From positions 1-59,997 of the forward strand of contig NZ_KB893635.1 of NCBI RefSeq assembly GCF_000374125.1: a stretch of DNA of 59,997 nucleotides, in the 5' to 3' direction. The stretch comes from Niabella aurantiaca DSM 17617 (GTDB lineage Bacteria > Bacteroidota > Bacteroidia > Chitinophagales > Chitinophagaceae). Of this stretch, positions 35,679 through 44,860 are shown one piece after another; within the stretch, counting starts at the first letter, position 1, and each line of letters opens with the position of its first letter. Both the position numbers and the translations under genes were made by a program. Below the pieces are notes generated by a model that saw only the letters and a program-made list of their open reading frames with translations, had not been told where the DNA came from and did not search any database.

Positions 35679-36443
35679 ATGGAAAAAATATTCAAAGACC
35701 AGGTAGCCATAATCAGTGGCGGCATGGGCGATATTGGTTTTGCCACGGCTCTTGCGCTGGCAGGCCGGGGCGCCCATATTGCCCTCTGTGATGTGTTGCC
35801 CCCGGCATCGGTGGTGGAAAAAATAAAAATAGTCGAGGATACCGGGGTAAGATGCACCTATGATGAAGTAGATATTGCAGACGCAGCGGCCGTACAGGCC
35901 TGGATGGATGCCGTTCATAATACCTTGGGCACAGCGCAGCTGATCATTGCGAACGCCGCGATCACCAGGGTAGGAGGCATTTATGACATTACACCGCAAG
36001 AATGGCGGCGGGATATAGACGTGAACCTGAATGGCGCTTTCTATCTCACTCAGGCAGCTACGGCGCTGCTTTTGAAGCACCGGCTCCCCGGACGCGTTGT
36101 GTTTGTGGGAAGCTGGGCGGGGGCACGTGCACATGCGTACATACCAGCCTATTCAGTGGCAAAGGCCGGTATGACCATGCTCTGCAAATGCATGGCGCTG
36201 GAGCTTGCGCCGCACCAGATCCTGGTCAATGAAATTGCACCGGGCTATGTGGCGGCAGGACTGACCGGGCAGATCTGGAAAGACAACCCCGAGAATGAAA
36301 AGGCGGCAAGAGCCCGAATTCCGGTGGGAACGGTGATCACAGCGGAGGAAGTGGCCGAACAGATCGTTTACCTCTGCGATCCTGCCAACCGGCAGATGAC
36401 GGGAAGTACCTTATTAATGGACGGGGGCCTTTCTTTAACATAG
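35679..36443 (+). CDS. Short-chain dehydrogenase/reductase
   Basis: 254-residue SDR enzyme. The nucleotide-binding motif is SGGMGDIG instead of the classic TGxxxGIG, followed by the NAxI/ANAAI segment (IIANAAITRVGG). The catalytic Ser (FVGSWAG) and Tyr-Lys pair (YSVAKAG) are present. The C-terminal MTGSTLLMDGGLSL is typical. The start at 35679 is chosen because the NAD fold begins shortly after; an alternative GTG-type start at 35658 overlaps the enolase. Probably acts on an intermediate of the same sugar-acid pathway. Confidence 0.87.
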   Translation: MEKIFKDQVAIISGGMGDIGFATALALAGRGAHIALCDVLPPASVVEKIKIVEDTGVRCTYDEVDIADAAAVQAWMDAVHNTLGTAQLIIANAAITRVGGIYDITPQEWRRDIDVNLNGAFYLTQAATALLLKHRLPGRVVFVGSWAGARAHAYIPAYSVAKAGMTMLCKCMALELAPHQILVNEIAPGYVAAGLTGQIWKDNPENEKAARARIPVGTVITAEEVAEQIVYLCDPANRQMTGSTLLMDGGLSLT

Positions 36444-36455
36444 AAGCAAATTTTT

Positions 36456-37841
36456 ATGAAATTTAAAAACCGTTCTTCATACTATAACGCAGGTTTCAGC
36501 GGATGGATCGGAGCCGCGCAAAAAGACATTACCCCACCGGTGGGGATCTATTCCAAAAACTGGGGGGCGGGTAATGACAGCATAAAAACAGGCATTCATC
36601 ACGGACTTTGTTTGACCTGTATCGTGTTTAAATCTGACGCTGCGGCAAAACCGCTGATCCTTATAGCGGCTGACCTGGGATGGTGGAGCGTTGCGGAGGA
36701 CGAGCAACGCTTCCGGCAGGCGCTGCTAAAAGCGTTTGAGCTGGACGAGCCCGGGTTAATGATCTGCTTTTCCCATACGCATTCCGGTCCCAACCTGCTT
36801 ACAGAAAACAGCGATAAGCCCGGCGGTGAATTGATTCCGGGATATCTTCAGCAGCTGCAGGCCCAGGCAATTGCAGCCATACAGGAAGCGATGGCAACCG
36901 CAGAGCCCGGCACCCTTTGCTGGAACTACGGCAAGTGTGGCCTCGCCCGTAACCGCGATCAGCCGGTTGAAGATTCTTCCAAAGTACTTGTAGGGTTTAG
37001 CCCCGGAAAAGATGCAGATGATACTTTGTTAGTAGGAAGAGCCACCAATGAGAAGGGGGCCATCATTGCAACCATTGTTAACTACGCCTGTCATCCCACC
37101 ACATTGGCCTGGGAGAATAAGAAAATTTCTCCGGACTATATCGGCGCAATGCGCAGCCTGGTGCAGGAGCAGGCCGGGGGGCTTTGTCTTTTTCTGCAGG
37201 GCGCTTCCGGAGAATTGGCGCCGGCTGAGCAATATTCGGGAAACAACGAGCTGGCAGATCGTTACGGACGGTGGCTGGGATATGCTGTGTTGTCAATACT
37301 GGAATCTATGTTACCTCCGCAACAACAGCTCTGCTTTACAAAAACGATTGAATCCGGTGCCAGCCTGGCGATCTGGGAAAAACGTCACCGGGAAATTTCG
37401 GCAACGCTGGAGGCCCGGTTGCTTTATATAGAAATGGAGCTTAAGCCCCTGCCCTCCCTGCAGGAAATAGAAGCGCGCTGGAAAAATTGCGACGATCCTG
37501 TTTTAAAGGAGCGGCTTTGGAGGCAGCGTGCGATCAGGAGGAGCCTGGGTGAAAAAAATCCGGCCGCAATCCCTCTATGGATCTGGCGCATTGGTGAGTG
37601 TTGCTTCATTGGCCAGCCAAACGAGGCCTACTCGTGCTTTCAGCAGGATCTGAGACAGGCATTATCGCCTTTTCCCGTAGCAGTAATGAATGTAGTGAAC
37701 GGTCATATTGGTTATCTGCCTCCGGCAGAAATGTATGATTTTGATATTTATTCGGTTTGGCAAACGCCCTTTGCCGCCGGCGCATTGGAAGCATTAACGG
37801 ATGCTGCCGCCACAGAACTGAGGAACATAATGGATTTATAA
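36456..37841 (+). CDS. Neutral ceramidase-like amidase, no signal peptide
   Basis: 461-residue protein matching the N-terminal catalytic domain of neutral/alkaline non-lysosomal ceramidases. It has GWIGAAQKDITPPVGIY at the start, then CFSHTHSGPNLL with zinc-binding His residues, NYACHPTTLAWEN, DYIGAMRSLVQEQ, and LFLQGASGELAPAEQY. Family members are zinc amidases cleaving an N-acyl bond. Two departures matter: no signal peptide is visible, so it acts in the cytoplasm, and the C-terminal immunoglobulin-like domain of classical ceramidases is absent. Its operon context argues for an N-acylated sugar derivative over a sphingolipid; this is inference. Confidence 0.82.
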   Translation: MKFKNRSSYYNAGFSGWIGAAQKDITPPVGIYSKNWGAGNDSIKTGIHHGLCLTCIVFKSDAAAKPLILIAADLGWWSVAEDEQRFRQALLKAFELDEPGLMICFSHTHSGPNLLTENSDKPGGELIPGYLQQLQAQAIAAIQEAMATAEPGTLCWNYGKCGLARNRDQPVEDSSKVLVGFSPGKDADDTLLVGRATNEKGAIIATIVNYACHPTTLAWENKKISPDYIGAMRSLVQEQAGGLCLFLQGASGELAPAEQYSGNNELADRYGRWLGYAVLSILESMLPPQQQLCFTKTIESGASLAIWEKRHREISATLEARLLYIEMELKPLPSLQEIEARWKNCDDPVLKERLWRQRAIRRSLGEKNPAAIPLWIWRIGECCFIGQPNEAYSCFQQDLRQALSPFPVAVMNVVNGHIGYLPPAEMYDFDIYSVWQTPFAAGALEALTDAAATELRNIMDL

Positions 37842-37851
37842 CAAAACTCAG

Positions 37852-39426
37852 ATGATGAAAACGAATTTTGCACTGCTGGATATGATCATATTCGGCATAT
37901 ATATAGTCGCGGTTGTATTGATCGGGTTGTTTGTTTCAAAAAAGGGTGCTTCCACAAAAAGGGATTATTTTCTTGCCGGGGACAAACTGCCCTGGTGGAT
38001 GATCGGGGGAAGCATTATGGCTGCTAATATCAGCAGCCATCAGCTGGTGGGCGTTATGGGCGTGGCCTATACCGAAGGCTTTGTAGCGGTAGCCATTGAA
38101 TGGGGGGCCATTTTGATTGGTTACAACGCGCTGTTGTGGATCTTTCTGCCATACTACTTGCGTAATGGCTTTTATACAATGCCGGAGTTCTTACAAAAGC
38201 GGTTTGGAGGATCTGCACGCACCATTTATTCGATCCTTATTCTGTTAACGTATATCATCGTGGAAGTAGGTGCGGTGCTGTACCTGGGTGCTTTAACATT
38301 GCATTCATTATTGGGGATACCGGTCATCACCAGCGTGATCGTACTGGCTATAACAACCGGTGTTTATACCATTGCCGGAGGTTTAAGGGCTGTTATCTGG
38401 ACAGAGATGATCCAATTGGTGGTACTTATGCTGGGGATGTTTGCCCTGTCCTATGTAACCATTGATGCGGCTGGTGGTTTTTCTGCAGTATTGGAAACAA
38501 CCAAAGATTGGGACCTTCTGCGTCCCGCGAATGACCCTAATTTTCCATGGACGATGTATTTAGGCGGCGTTCTCTGCATCAGTATATTTTACAGCGCAAC
38601 GAACCAGTTCATTGTTCAGCGGACGCTGGCGGCAAAGAATGAATGGCATGCAAGAATGGGTGTTGTTTTTGGCAACTACCTGAAATTTTTACTTCCCCTG
38701 GCAATTGTATTTCCCGCCCTCGTGGCTTCAAAACTATTTCCGGATCTGGAAAAACCGGATCTTCTTTTTGCAGTACTGGTAGAAAACCTTTTGCCTTCAG
38801 GTCTGGTGGGCCTGGTCATGGCTGGTCTTATTGCCGCAATTATGTCGCATATTTCAGGAGCCATCAATTCCTGTACTACCATATTAACAATGGATGTCTA
38901 TTTGCCGTATGTAAAACCCAATGCTTCTGAAAAACAGTCGGTCTCTTTTGGGAAAATATCCGGTATGGCGGTCATTATTTTAGGAATTATCTGCAGTGGA
39001 TTATTGCTGATGTATTCAGAGAAGCCGATCTTTATTTACCTGTTGAATGCATATGGATATTTTACACCGGGCATTGCCACCATGTTTTTAATGGGGATTT
39101 TATGGAAACGGGCCACCCACGCGGGTGCAATTGCTGCGGGCATTTTAACGATACCGCTTTCGCTTGCGCTGGAGTTTTTGTTTCCATCCATGCCGTTTTT
39201 CAACCGTACGGGAATTGTATTCTGGATTTGCATGATCGTTTGTGCCCTGGTGAGTTTGGCAACCAAACCCAAACCTGCATCCGAGTTGACCGGGTTGATA
39301 TGGACCCGCCGGCATTTAAGGCTTCCTTCGGACCAGGCGGCACTGTACAAAGGCGTGCGAAACCCGGTAATATGGTGGGCAATTGTTACCGCGGTGGTTC
39401 TTTTTTTCTATGTCAGGTACGCCTGA
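37852..39426 (+). CDS. Sodium:solute symporter (SSS family)
   Basis: 524-residue inner-membrane transporter with about 13 hydrophobic helices. Typical SSS features are DYFLAGDKLPWWMIGGSIMA after the first helix, AANISSHQLVGVMGVAY, YTIAGGLRAVIWTEMIQ, and NQFIVQRTLAAKNEWHAR. The GLVMAGLIAAIMSHISGAIN segment is the conserved sodium-site helix. It follows the amidase gene after 10 bases. It probably imports the sugar, sugar acid or N-acyl derivative degraded by the operon. Confidence 0.92.
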   Translation: MMKTNFALLDMIIFGIYIVAVVLIGLFVSKKGASTKRDYFLAGDKLPWWMIGGSIMAANISSHQLVGVMGVAYTEGFVAVAIEWGAILIGYNALLWIFLPYYLRNGFYTMPEFLQKRFGGSARTIYSILILLTYIIVEVGAVLYLGALTLHSLLGIPVITSVIVLAITTGVYTIAGGLRAVIWTEMIQLVVLMLGMFALSYVTIDAAGGFSAVLETTKDWDLLRPANDPNFPWTMYLGGVLCISIFYSATNQFIVQRTLAAKNEWHARMGVVFGNYLKFLLPLAIVFPALVASKLFPDLEKPDLLFAVLVENLLPSGLVGLVMAGLIAAIMSHISGAINSCTTILTMDVYLPYVKPNASEKQSVSFGKISGMAVIILGIICSGLLLMYSEKPIFIYLLNAYGYFTPGIATMFLMGILWKRATHAGAIAAGILTIPLSLALEFLFPSMPFFNRTGIVFWICMIVCALVSLATKPKPASELTGLIWTRRHLRLPSDQAALYKGVRNPVIWWAIVTAVVLFFYVRYA

Positions 39427-39452
39427 TATTCTGCAACAGGAGAAACGATTGT

Positions 39453-40076
39453 ATGCGTAATATTGTCAATATCGGAATTGTTGGAGCCGGCTTTGGCGCG
39501 TCCTTCTATTTTCATCTGCATCCGGCCTGCAGGGTTGAGGCGGTGAGCGCCTGCTTTGAAGAAGAAAGACATTACCTGGGCAACACCTATAAATGCCGCA
39601 AGCAATATGCTTCGCTGGAAGAATTATTGAAAGATCCGGCTATCGATGCGGTGGCATTATTTACGCCTGCTCCCCTCCATGCGGAGCATACCATTGCTGC
39701 GCTGAATGCAGGGAAGCATGTACTTTGTGCCGTTCCCCTTGGTATGAGCATTGAAGAATGCCAAATGGTAAAACAAACCGCTGAAAGAGGAGCCGATGAT
39801 GGTGGCTTTATAACAGCGGCCACTGTTGCGGAACAATACGACCAGCCTGAATGGTGGCAGACAGCGCTGCTCCCCGAGCCGCTCAGGATCGATAGTGGCC
39901 ATGGCGGCTCGCACACTTTTTTGACCCATGAGTTCATTGATGCCATCGTCAATAACCGGAAGCCCCGGATCGGGATCGAGGAAGCAATGGCCTACACGCT
40001 GCCGGGCATTCTGGCGCATGCATCCGCAATGCGAAACGGTGAAACACTTAAAATACCCGCATATGGAATGCTTTAA
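39453..40076 (+). pseudogene. Internally deleted Gfo/Idh/MocA oxidoreductase
   Basis: 207 codons starting with an intact Rossmann fold (VNIGIVGAGFGASFYFHLHP; GKHVLCAVPLGMSIEECQMV). After VKQTAERG the sequence jumps to the C-terminal end of the family (SGHGGSHTFLTHEFIDAIVN, GILAHASAMRNGETLKIP). About 150-200 residues of the central domain seen in the paralogue at 31781 are missing. The frame is kept across the junction, so a stable fragment may be made, but it should not be an active enzyme. The longer open frame beginning at 39102 overlaps the symporter and is not credible. The next gene starts 14 bases before this stop. Confidence 0.78.
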
Positions 40077-40941
40077 TTTAAGAGTGCCGGCCTGTGAGCT
40101 GGGTGAGGGCCCCGTTTGGGACCCGGAAAGACAATGCCTTTGGTGGGTGGACATCAACCAGGGAGCGGTACATCAATACCATATAGCCAGCGAAATTCAT
40201 AGGGAAATAAAAACGGAAAACCTGTGCAGTGCGGTTCTGTTATGTGACTCAGGAAAACTGATCGTGACTTTAAAAGATGGTTTTGCCTACATGGATGCGG
40301 CTACCGGATCCACGGCCTGCCTGGCAAAAATTGAAGAGGACCTGCCGGAAAACCGGTTTAACGATGCTAAATGTGATCCGGCGGGACGTGTCTGGGCCGG
40401 AACAATGAACTACTGTAGCGGACAACCCGGGGCGGGAAATTTGTATGCATTAGAGGCAGAGCATACCGTTGTTAAAAAGCTAACGGATATTACCTGTTCC
40501 AATGGAATGGCCTGGAGCCCGGACCATCAGCTATTTTATTACATTGACAGTCCTACCCGGGAGGTGACCGCATTCAGTTATGACAAAGCAATGGGTACCA
40601 TCAGTAACAAACGTACAATCATACAGATCCCCGAAACGCAGGGGATGCCGGATGGAATGACGATTGATGATGAGGGGATGCTATGGGTGGCTGTTTGGGG
40701 CGGCAGCTCGGTGATCCGCTATGATCCGTTTTCGGGGAAATGCCTTTCAAAAATACAGCTGCCGGTAGTGAATGTTACTTCCTGTACTTTTGGAGGTGAA
40801 AACCTGGAAGATCTATATATCACCACTGCAATGACCGGGCAAAGCGATGAAGCTTTAAAAGAACAGCCGCTCGCCGGTCAGGTATTTGTTTGTAAAAATA
40901 CAGGGTGTAAAGGCCTGCCGCCTCATAAATTCCGGGACTAA
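40063..40941 (+). CDS. SMP-30/gluconolactonase family lactonase
   Basis: 292-residue six-bladed beta-propeller enzyme hydrolysing sugar lactones. The N-terminal segment ACELGEGPVWDPERQCLWWVDI carries the metal-ligand Glu. Later blades show NRFNDAKCDPAGRVWAGTMN (Asn ligand), SNGMAWSPDHQLFYYIDSPT (Asn and Asp ligands) and PDGMTIDDEGMLWVAVWGGS. The start at 40063 overlaps the deleted oxidoreductase by 14 bases. With the oxidoreductase and the dehydratase it fits an oxidative route: sugar to lactone to sugar acid to 2-keto-3-deoxy acid. Confidence 0.9.
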   Translation: MECFNLRVPACELGEGPVWDPERQCLWWVDINQGAVHQYHIASEIHREIKTENLCSAVLLCDSGKLIVTLKDGFAYMDAATGSTACLAKIEEDLPENRFNDAKCDPAGRVWAGTMNYCSGQPGAGNLYALEAEHTVVKKLTDITCSNGMAWSPDHQLFYYIDSPTREVTAFSYDKAMGTISNKRTIIQIPETQGMPDGMTIDDEGMLWVAVWGGSSVIRYDPFSGKCLSKIQLPVVNVTSCTFGGENLEDLYITTAMTGQSDEALKEQPLAGQVFVCKNTGCKGLPPHKFRD

Positions 40942-41161
40942 GCAAGCCGCCCCCGGGGAATCAGGATGACATCTTCAGGGTGACCTTACATTGATTTGAA
41001 GGGCGGCAATTTGGAATGCACCCGTTGATCAGACACCCCCTGGTGTAATGAAAGTTTCCGTATATTAAGAAATTGTAAGCCGGAAATAAAAAGTGCTGTG
41101 CCGGGTGATTTTATTATTGAAAAGATCTTCCGGAAATGATCGTATAAAAACCTGTACAAAT

Positions 41162-41935
41162 ATGGAAAATAAAATTGCAATCATTACGGGTGCTGCAAGC
41201 GGTATCGGGTTTGAAATTGCCCGTGTGTTAGCTGCAGCTGATATAACCGTTGTACTGGCTGATTTAGACGGGGAGCAGGCTCAGAAAAAAGCGGGGATTT
41301 TATGTGAAAAAGGAGCAAAGGCTTTAGGTCTGGGTTGCGATGTTACCGATGAAAAAAGCCTGGAGAGCAGCATTCAATATGTGGCTGACAGGTTTGGCCG
41401 GTTGGATATATTTATAAGTAACGCCGGCCTGCAGCACATCTCCAGGATAGAAGCATTTCCTTCAGAGAAATTTGAGCAGCTGATAAAAGTAATGCTAACC
41501 GGCCCTTTCTATGCCATCAAGCATGTATTTCCCATTATGAAGCGGCAGCGGTTCGGCCGCATTATCAATATGTCTTCCATCAACGGGTTGATCGGTTTTC
41601 CGGGAAAAGCGGCGTATAACAGTGCCAAACATGGCGTCATTGGCCTCACCAAAGTGGCTGCACTGGAGGGTGCTGCGTTTGGAATTACTGTAAACGCTGT
41701 ATGCCCCGGTTATGTGGATACACCGCTGGTACAAAGTCAGCTGGCTGGCCTGGCTAAAAATCGTGGCATTTCAGTAGAAAAGGTTTTAGAAGAGGTCATT
41801 TATCCGTTGGTACCGCAAAAACGGTTATTAAACGTAGAGGAGGTTGCGGAAGCTGTTTTGTTTCTTACGGGGGAAAACGCAAAGGGGATAACAGGACAAT
41901 CGCTTGTAATAGACGGCGGCTATACAGCACAGTAG
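41162..41935 (+). CDS. SDR-family dehydrogenase, 3-hydroxybutyrate dehydrogenase-like
   Basis: 257-residue short-chain dehydrogenase. It has the classic TGAASGIGFEIA nucleotide motif, SNAGLQHISRIEAFP, the catalytic Ser (NMSSINGL) and YNSAKHGVIGLTKVAALE (Tyr-Lys pair). The LVIDGGYTAQ ending is typical. Overall it resembles D-3-hydroxybutyrate dehydrogenases. The start at 41162 begins the fold directly; the upstream open stretch from 41093 lacks conserved sequence. It lies 220 bases after the lactonase, so it may be a separate unit or the operon's last gene. Confidence 0.88.
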   Translation: MENKIAIITGAASGIGFEIARVLAAADITVVLADLDGEQAQKKAGILCEKGAKALGLGCDVTDEKSLESSIQYVADRFGRLDIFISNAGLQHISRIEAFPSEKFEQLIKVMLTGPFYAIKHVFPIMKRQRFGRIINMSSINGLIGFPGKAAYNSAKHGVIGLTKVAALEGAAFGITVNAVCPGYVDTPLVQSQLAGLAKNRGISVEKVLEEVIYPLVPQKRLLNVEEVAEAVLFLTGENAKGITGQSLVIDGGYTAQ

Positions 41936-42006
41936 CCCCCAACGGATTTTCTGAATTCCGGAATAAAGGAAAAGCGTACTTTTCAGCGGCCCTGGATGCC
42001 CCGGGC

Positions 42007-43092
42007 TTACTCCCTGGCCCAATCCTTAAGGCTACGGGCAACAGCATCGATGTCTGCCTCCGTGTTATAAAAATGAATGCTGAAGCGGACCGTGCCATTA
42101 CGCCCGGTAGTGATCACGTTGTTTTTAGAGAGATGCGCGTGCAATCCGTTCCGGTCTTCCGCAACAAGGATCGGGCTCCTGTTTTGCATATCAGGAACAC
42201 CAACAACCGGAACAGCATACCGCAGCAATTGCTGCAGCAATATTTCTGTAAGGGCCCTGTTGTGCGCTTCGATCTGTTCCATGCCTTTTGCGGTCTTCTC
42301 TTCGATCGCTTTATTCAGCAGAGAGAAACCAAACATGTTTACGCCCCCGGGCTCGTAATTGGTAATGCTGGTATTGAGGTCGAAAGACAGATCGGAGAAC
42401 CGGAAGGCATTGCTGTTCGCCCCGGATATTTTTGGGGGGTACAGCGCTGCAAATTCAGGATCCATATACAGGATGCCGGTGCCAAACCCGCCGTTCATCC
42501 ATTTGTAATTGCTGGCAATGAGCACGTCCGGCAATATTTCCGGGATCGAAGTGGCAATGGCGCCCAGGCTTTGTGTGGCATCGATAAGGGTGCGGGCACC
42601 GTGTGCCCTGCAGACACTGCACAAGGCTTTCAGATCCAGCTTAAAGCCGGTATGCCATTGTACATGACTGATGGCTACGATGTCGATCTTTTCGGTTTTT
42701 ATCAGCGACTCGATCTTGTTCAGATCAACCAAAAAGCCGTCCTCATCATCCAGCCAAACAATATTAAAATTATTGATCATGAACGGGATGTACACCGAAG
42801 GATAATCTTTCCGGTACAGCAGCACCTTTTCTTTGCCACTCAGGGCCTGCACCACAGCATTGAAACCGTATGAAAAATTAGGGATGAGCGCAATGTATTG
42901 CGGAGCGGTGTTCATAAACCCTGCGATATTGCCCTTAATGACCGGGCCTTCCAGGTCGCGCCAGTTTTCGCTGGCAATGGAGGCCCTGTTTTCAAAATGG
43001 TTATACAAACGCAGGCCTGCCTGCAGGGCATCATTGGCAATCAGGCCGCAGGCTGCAGTATTCAGATATACCGGTTTTTTATCTTCGGGCAT
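42007..43092 (-). CDS. Class V PLP aminotransferase (cysteine desulfurase-like)
   Basis: 361-residue fold-type I enzyme of the class V group. It begins PVYLNTAACGLIAN, has the ARTLIDATQSLGAIA motif with the PLP-contacting Asp (D171), and the Schiff-base Lys in ASNYKWMNGGFGTG (K197). The C-terminal domain is short. There is no conserved active-site Cys typical of true cysteine desulfurases in a clear loop, and no isc/suf gene nearby, so the substrate is unknown. It is convergent with the upstream SDR gene. It lies downstream of lysS on the same strand, separated by a strong palindrome. Confidence 0.85.
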   Translation of the reverse strand: MPEDKKPVYLNTAACGLIANDALQAGLRLYNHFENRASIASENWRDLEGPVIKGNIAGFMNTAPQYIALIPNFSYGFNAVVQALSGKEKVLLYRKDYPSVYIPFMINNFNIVWLDDEDGFLVDLNKIESLIKTEKIDIVAISHVQWHTGFKLDLKALCSVCRAHGARTLIDATQSLGAIATSIPEILPDVLIASNYKWMNGGFGTGILYMDPEFAALYPPKISGANSNAFRFSDLSFDLNTSITNYEPGGVNMFGFSLLNKAIEEKTAKGMEQIEAHNRALTEILLQQLLRYAVPVVGVPDMQNRSPILVAEDRNGLHAHLSKNNVITTGRNGTVRFSIHFYNTEADIDAVARSLKDWARE

Positions 43093-43116
43093 TTTTTTAA
43101 TAAAAGTACAAAGAAA

Positions 43117-43163
43117 GAGGGTTAGACCTAACAGGTCTTTAAGACCTGTTAGGTCTAACCCTC
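43117..43163 (-). terminator. Perfect 23-bp palindrome between lysS and the class V aminotransferase gene
   Basis: Two 23-base arms (43117-43139 and 43141-43163) are exact reverse complements around one base. Each arm also contains its own small palindrome (AGACCT-AAC-AGGTCT and AGACCT-GTT-AGGTCT), so a four-way structure is possible. On the minus strand it follows lysS by 26 bases and is followed by TTTCTTTG, consistent with a terminator; it may also be a dispersed palindromic repeat. Confidence 0.7.
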
Positions 43164-43189
43164 CTCAAAAATATAGGGGCCCCTTTTAA

Positions 43190-44713
43190 CTAATCGATCT
43201 TCTCCGGCCGCATCTGCGGGAAGAACAGCACGTCCTGTATCGAGGGCTGATTGGTCAGCAGCATCACCAGGCGGTCCACACCAAAGCCGATCCCCGATGT
43301 GGGGGGCATGCCGTATTCCAGCGCCCGTAAAAAATCGTGGTCGATGTACATTGCTTCTTCATCCCCCCGTTCCAGCAGCTTGGTCTGCTCTTCAAACCGC
43401 TCGCGCTGCTCTACGGGATCATTGAGCTCCGAATAGGCGTTGGCGATTTCCTTTCCGTTGATCATCAACTCAAAGCGCTCTACCAGCCCCGGTTTGCTGC
43501 GGTGCTTCTTGGTAAGCGGGCTCATCTCCACCGGATAGTCAATAATAAACGTAGGCTGTACATAATGGGCTTCGCATTTAGCGCCAAAGATCTCATCGAT
43601 CAGCTTGCCTTTGCCCATTGTTTTATCCACATGGATATTCAGTTCCCCGCAAACGGTACGCAGTCCTTCTTCATCCAGGGCGCTTACGTCGTGACCGGTA
43701 TGCTCCTTAATGGCATCGTAAATGGATACGCGCTGAAAAGGCGCCTTAAAGGAAATGGTTTTGTCGCCCACCGGAACCTCTGTGGCGCCGCATACGTCCA
43801 GTGCCGCCTTTTCCAGGAGCTTTTCCGTGGTTTCCATCATCCAGTAATAATCTTTATAGGCCACATAGAATTCCAGAATGGTGAATTCCGGGTTGTGGGT
43901 TCGGTCCATCCCTTCATTGCGGAAGTTGCGGCTGAACTCATACACCCAGTCAAACCCGCCCACGATCAGTCTTTTTAAATAAAGCTCATTTGCGATGCGC
44001 AGGTAAAAAGGCACGTCCAGCGCATTGTGGTGTGTTTTAAACGGGCGTGCGGCGGCGCCTCCGGGAATGGATTGCAGCACCGGTGTTTCCACCTCCAATG
44101 CGCCCTCTTTATTCAGAAATTCCCGGATCGAATTTACCAGGCGGGTGCGTTTCAGGAAGGTCTCCCGCACGGCCGGGTTAATGATCAAGTCCGCATAACG
44201 CTGCCGGTATTTGAACTCGGGGTCGGTAACCTCATCAAATACATTGCCGTCTTCATCCCTTTTTACCACCGGCAGGGGTTTCAGCGATTTAGCCAGCAGG
44301 GTAAGGGTCTGTGTGTGAATGGAGGTCTCTCCCGTTTTTGTTATGAAAACATAGCCCGTCACGCCGATGAAATCACCCAGATCCAACCCGTGTTTTATCA
44401 CGTTTTCCCAAAACGATTTATCTTCGCCAGGGCAAAGCTCATCCCGTTTTACATAGAGCTGGATAAGCCCTTGCTGGTCCTGGATCTTTATAAAGAACAC
44501 TTTTCCTTTGTCGTTGATGCTCATGATCCGGCCGGCAAGGCTTACCTGGGCGAATGCTTCTTTTTTTTCTTCGGTAAAATTATTTTTGATGTCGGCGGAA
44601 TAATGACTTACGGGAAACAAAGCCGCGGGGTAAGGGTCCACACCCGCCTCTTTTAATTTTTGTAATTTCTCCCTTCTTATTTTTTCCTGCTCGGAAAAGG
44701 ATTGTATGCTCAT
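43190..44713 (-). CDS. lysS: Lysyl-tRNA synthetase, class II
   Basis: 507-residue class II aminoacyl-tRNA synthetase. The N-terminal OB-fold anticodon-binding domain (about 55-150) includes VSLAGRIMSINDKGKVFFI. Motif 1 is in the ETPVLQSIPGGAAARPF region, motif 2 is YEFSRNFRNEGMDRTHNPEF, and motif 3 is GIGFGVDRLVMLLTN near the C-terminus. Length and motifs are typical of bacterial LysS. A TATCTTTG box lies on the minus strand at 44740-44747, 27 bases before the ATG. Confidence 0.97.
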   Translation of the reverse strand: MSIQSFSEQEKIRREKLQKLKEAGVDPYPAALFPVSHYSADIKNNFTEEKKEAFAQVSLAGRIMSINDKGKVFFIKIQDQQGLIQLYVKRDELCPGEDKSFWENVIKHGLDLGDFIGVTGYVFITKTGETSIHTQTLTLLAKSLKPLPVVKRDEDGNVFDEVTDPEFKYRQRYADLIINPAVRETFLKRTRLVNSIREFLNKEGALEVETPVLQSIPGGAAARPFKTHHNALDVPFYLRIANELYLKRLIVGGFDWVYEFSRNFRNEGMDRTHNPEFTILEFYVAYKDYYWMMETTEKLLEKAALDVCGATEVPVGDKTISFKAPFQRVSIYDAIKEHTGHDVSALDEEGLRTVCGELNIHVDKTMGKGKLIDEIFGAKCEAHYVQPTFIIDYPVEMSPLTKKHRSKPGLVERFELMINGKEIANAYSELNDPVEQRERFEEQTKLLERGDEEAMYIDHDFLRALEYGMPPTSGIGFGVDRLVMLLTNQPSIQDVLFFPQMRPEKID

Positions 44714-44739
44714 GAACTGCTCCGGATTTTTATGAGCGG

Positions 44740-44747
44740 CAAAGATA
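44740..44747 (-). promoter_or_regulatory. Candidate -7 box for lysS
   Basis: Minus-strand TATCTTTG matches TAnnTTTG, 27 bases upstream of the lysS ATG. No -33 TTG was found at the usual distance. Confidence 0.4.
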
Positions 44748-44860
44748 CTTTTTTAGAGAGATTTTCAGAGATTTCTCATTCCGGAGGCGGGTGCATGCCA
44801 AACAGGCTGTGGCGATGCAGTCCTTTATTGAAAAGATTGCCGGCCGTCCGGAGGGCGGAT

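Noticed and set aside
39102-39452. Upstream extension of the deleted Gfo/Idh frame
   Set aside because: Lies inside the symporter gene in another frame; the Rossmann fold begins only at 39453.
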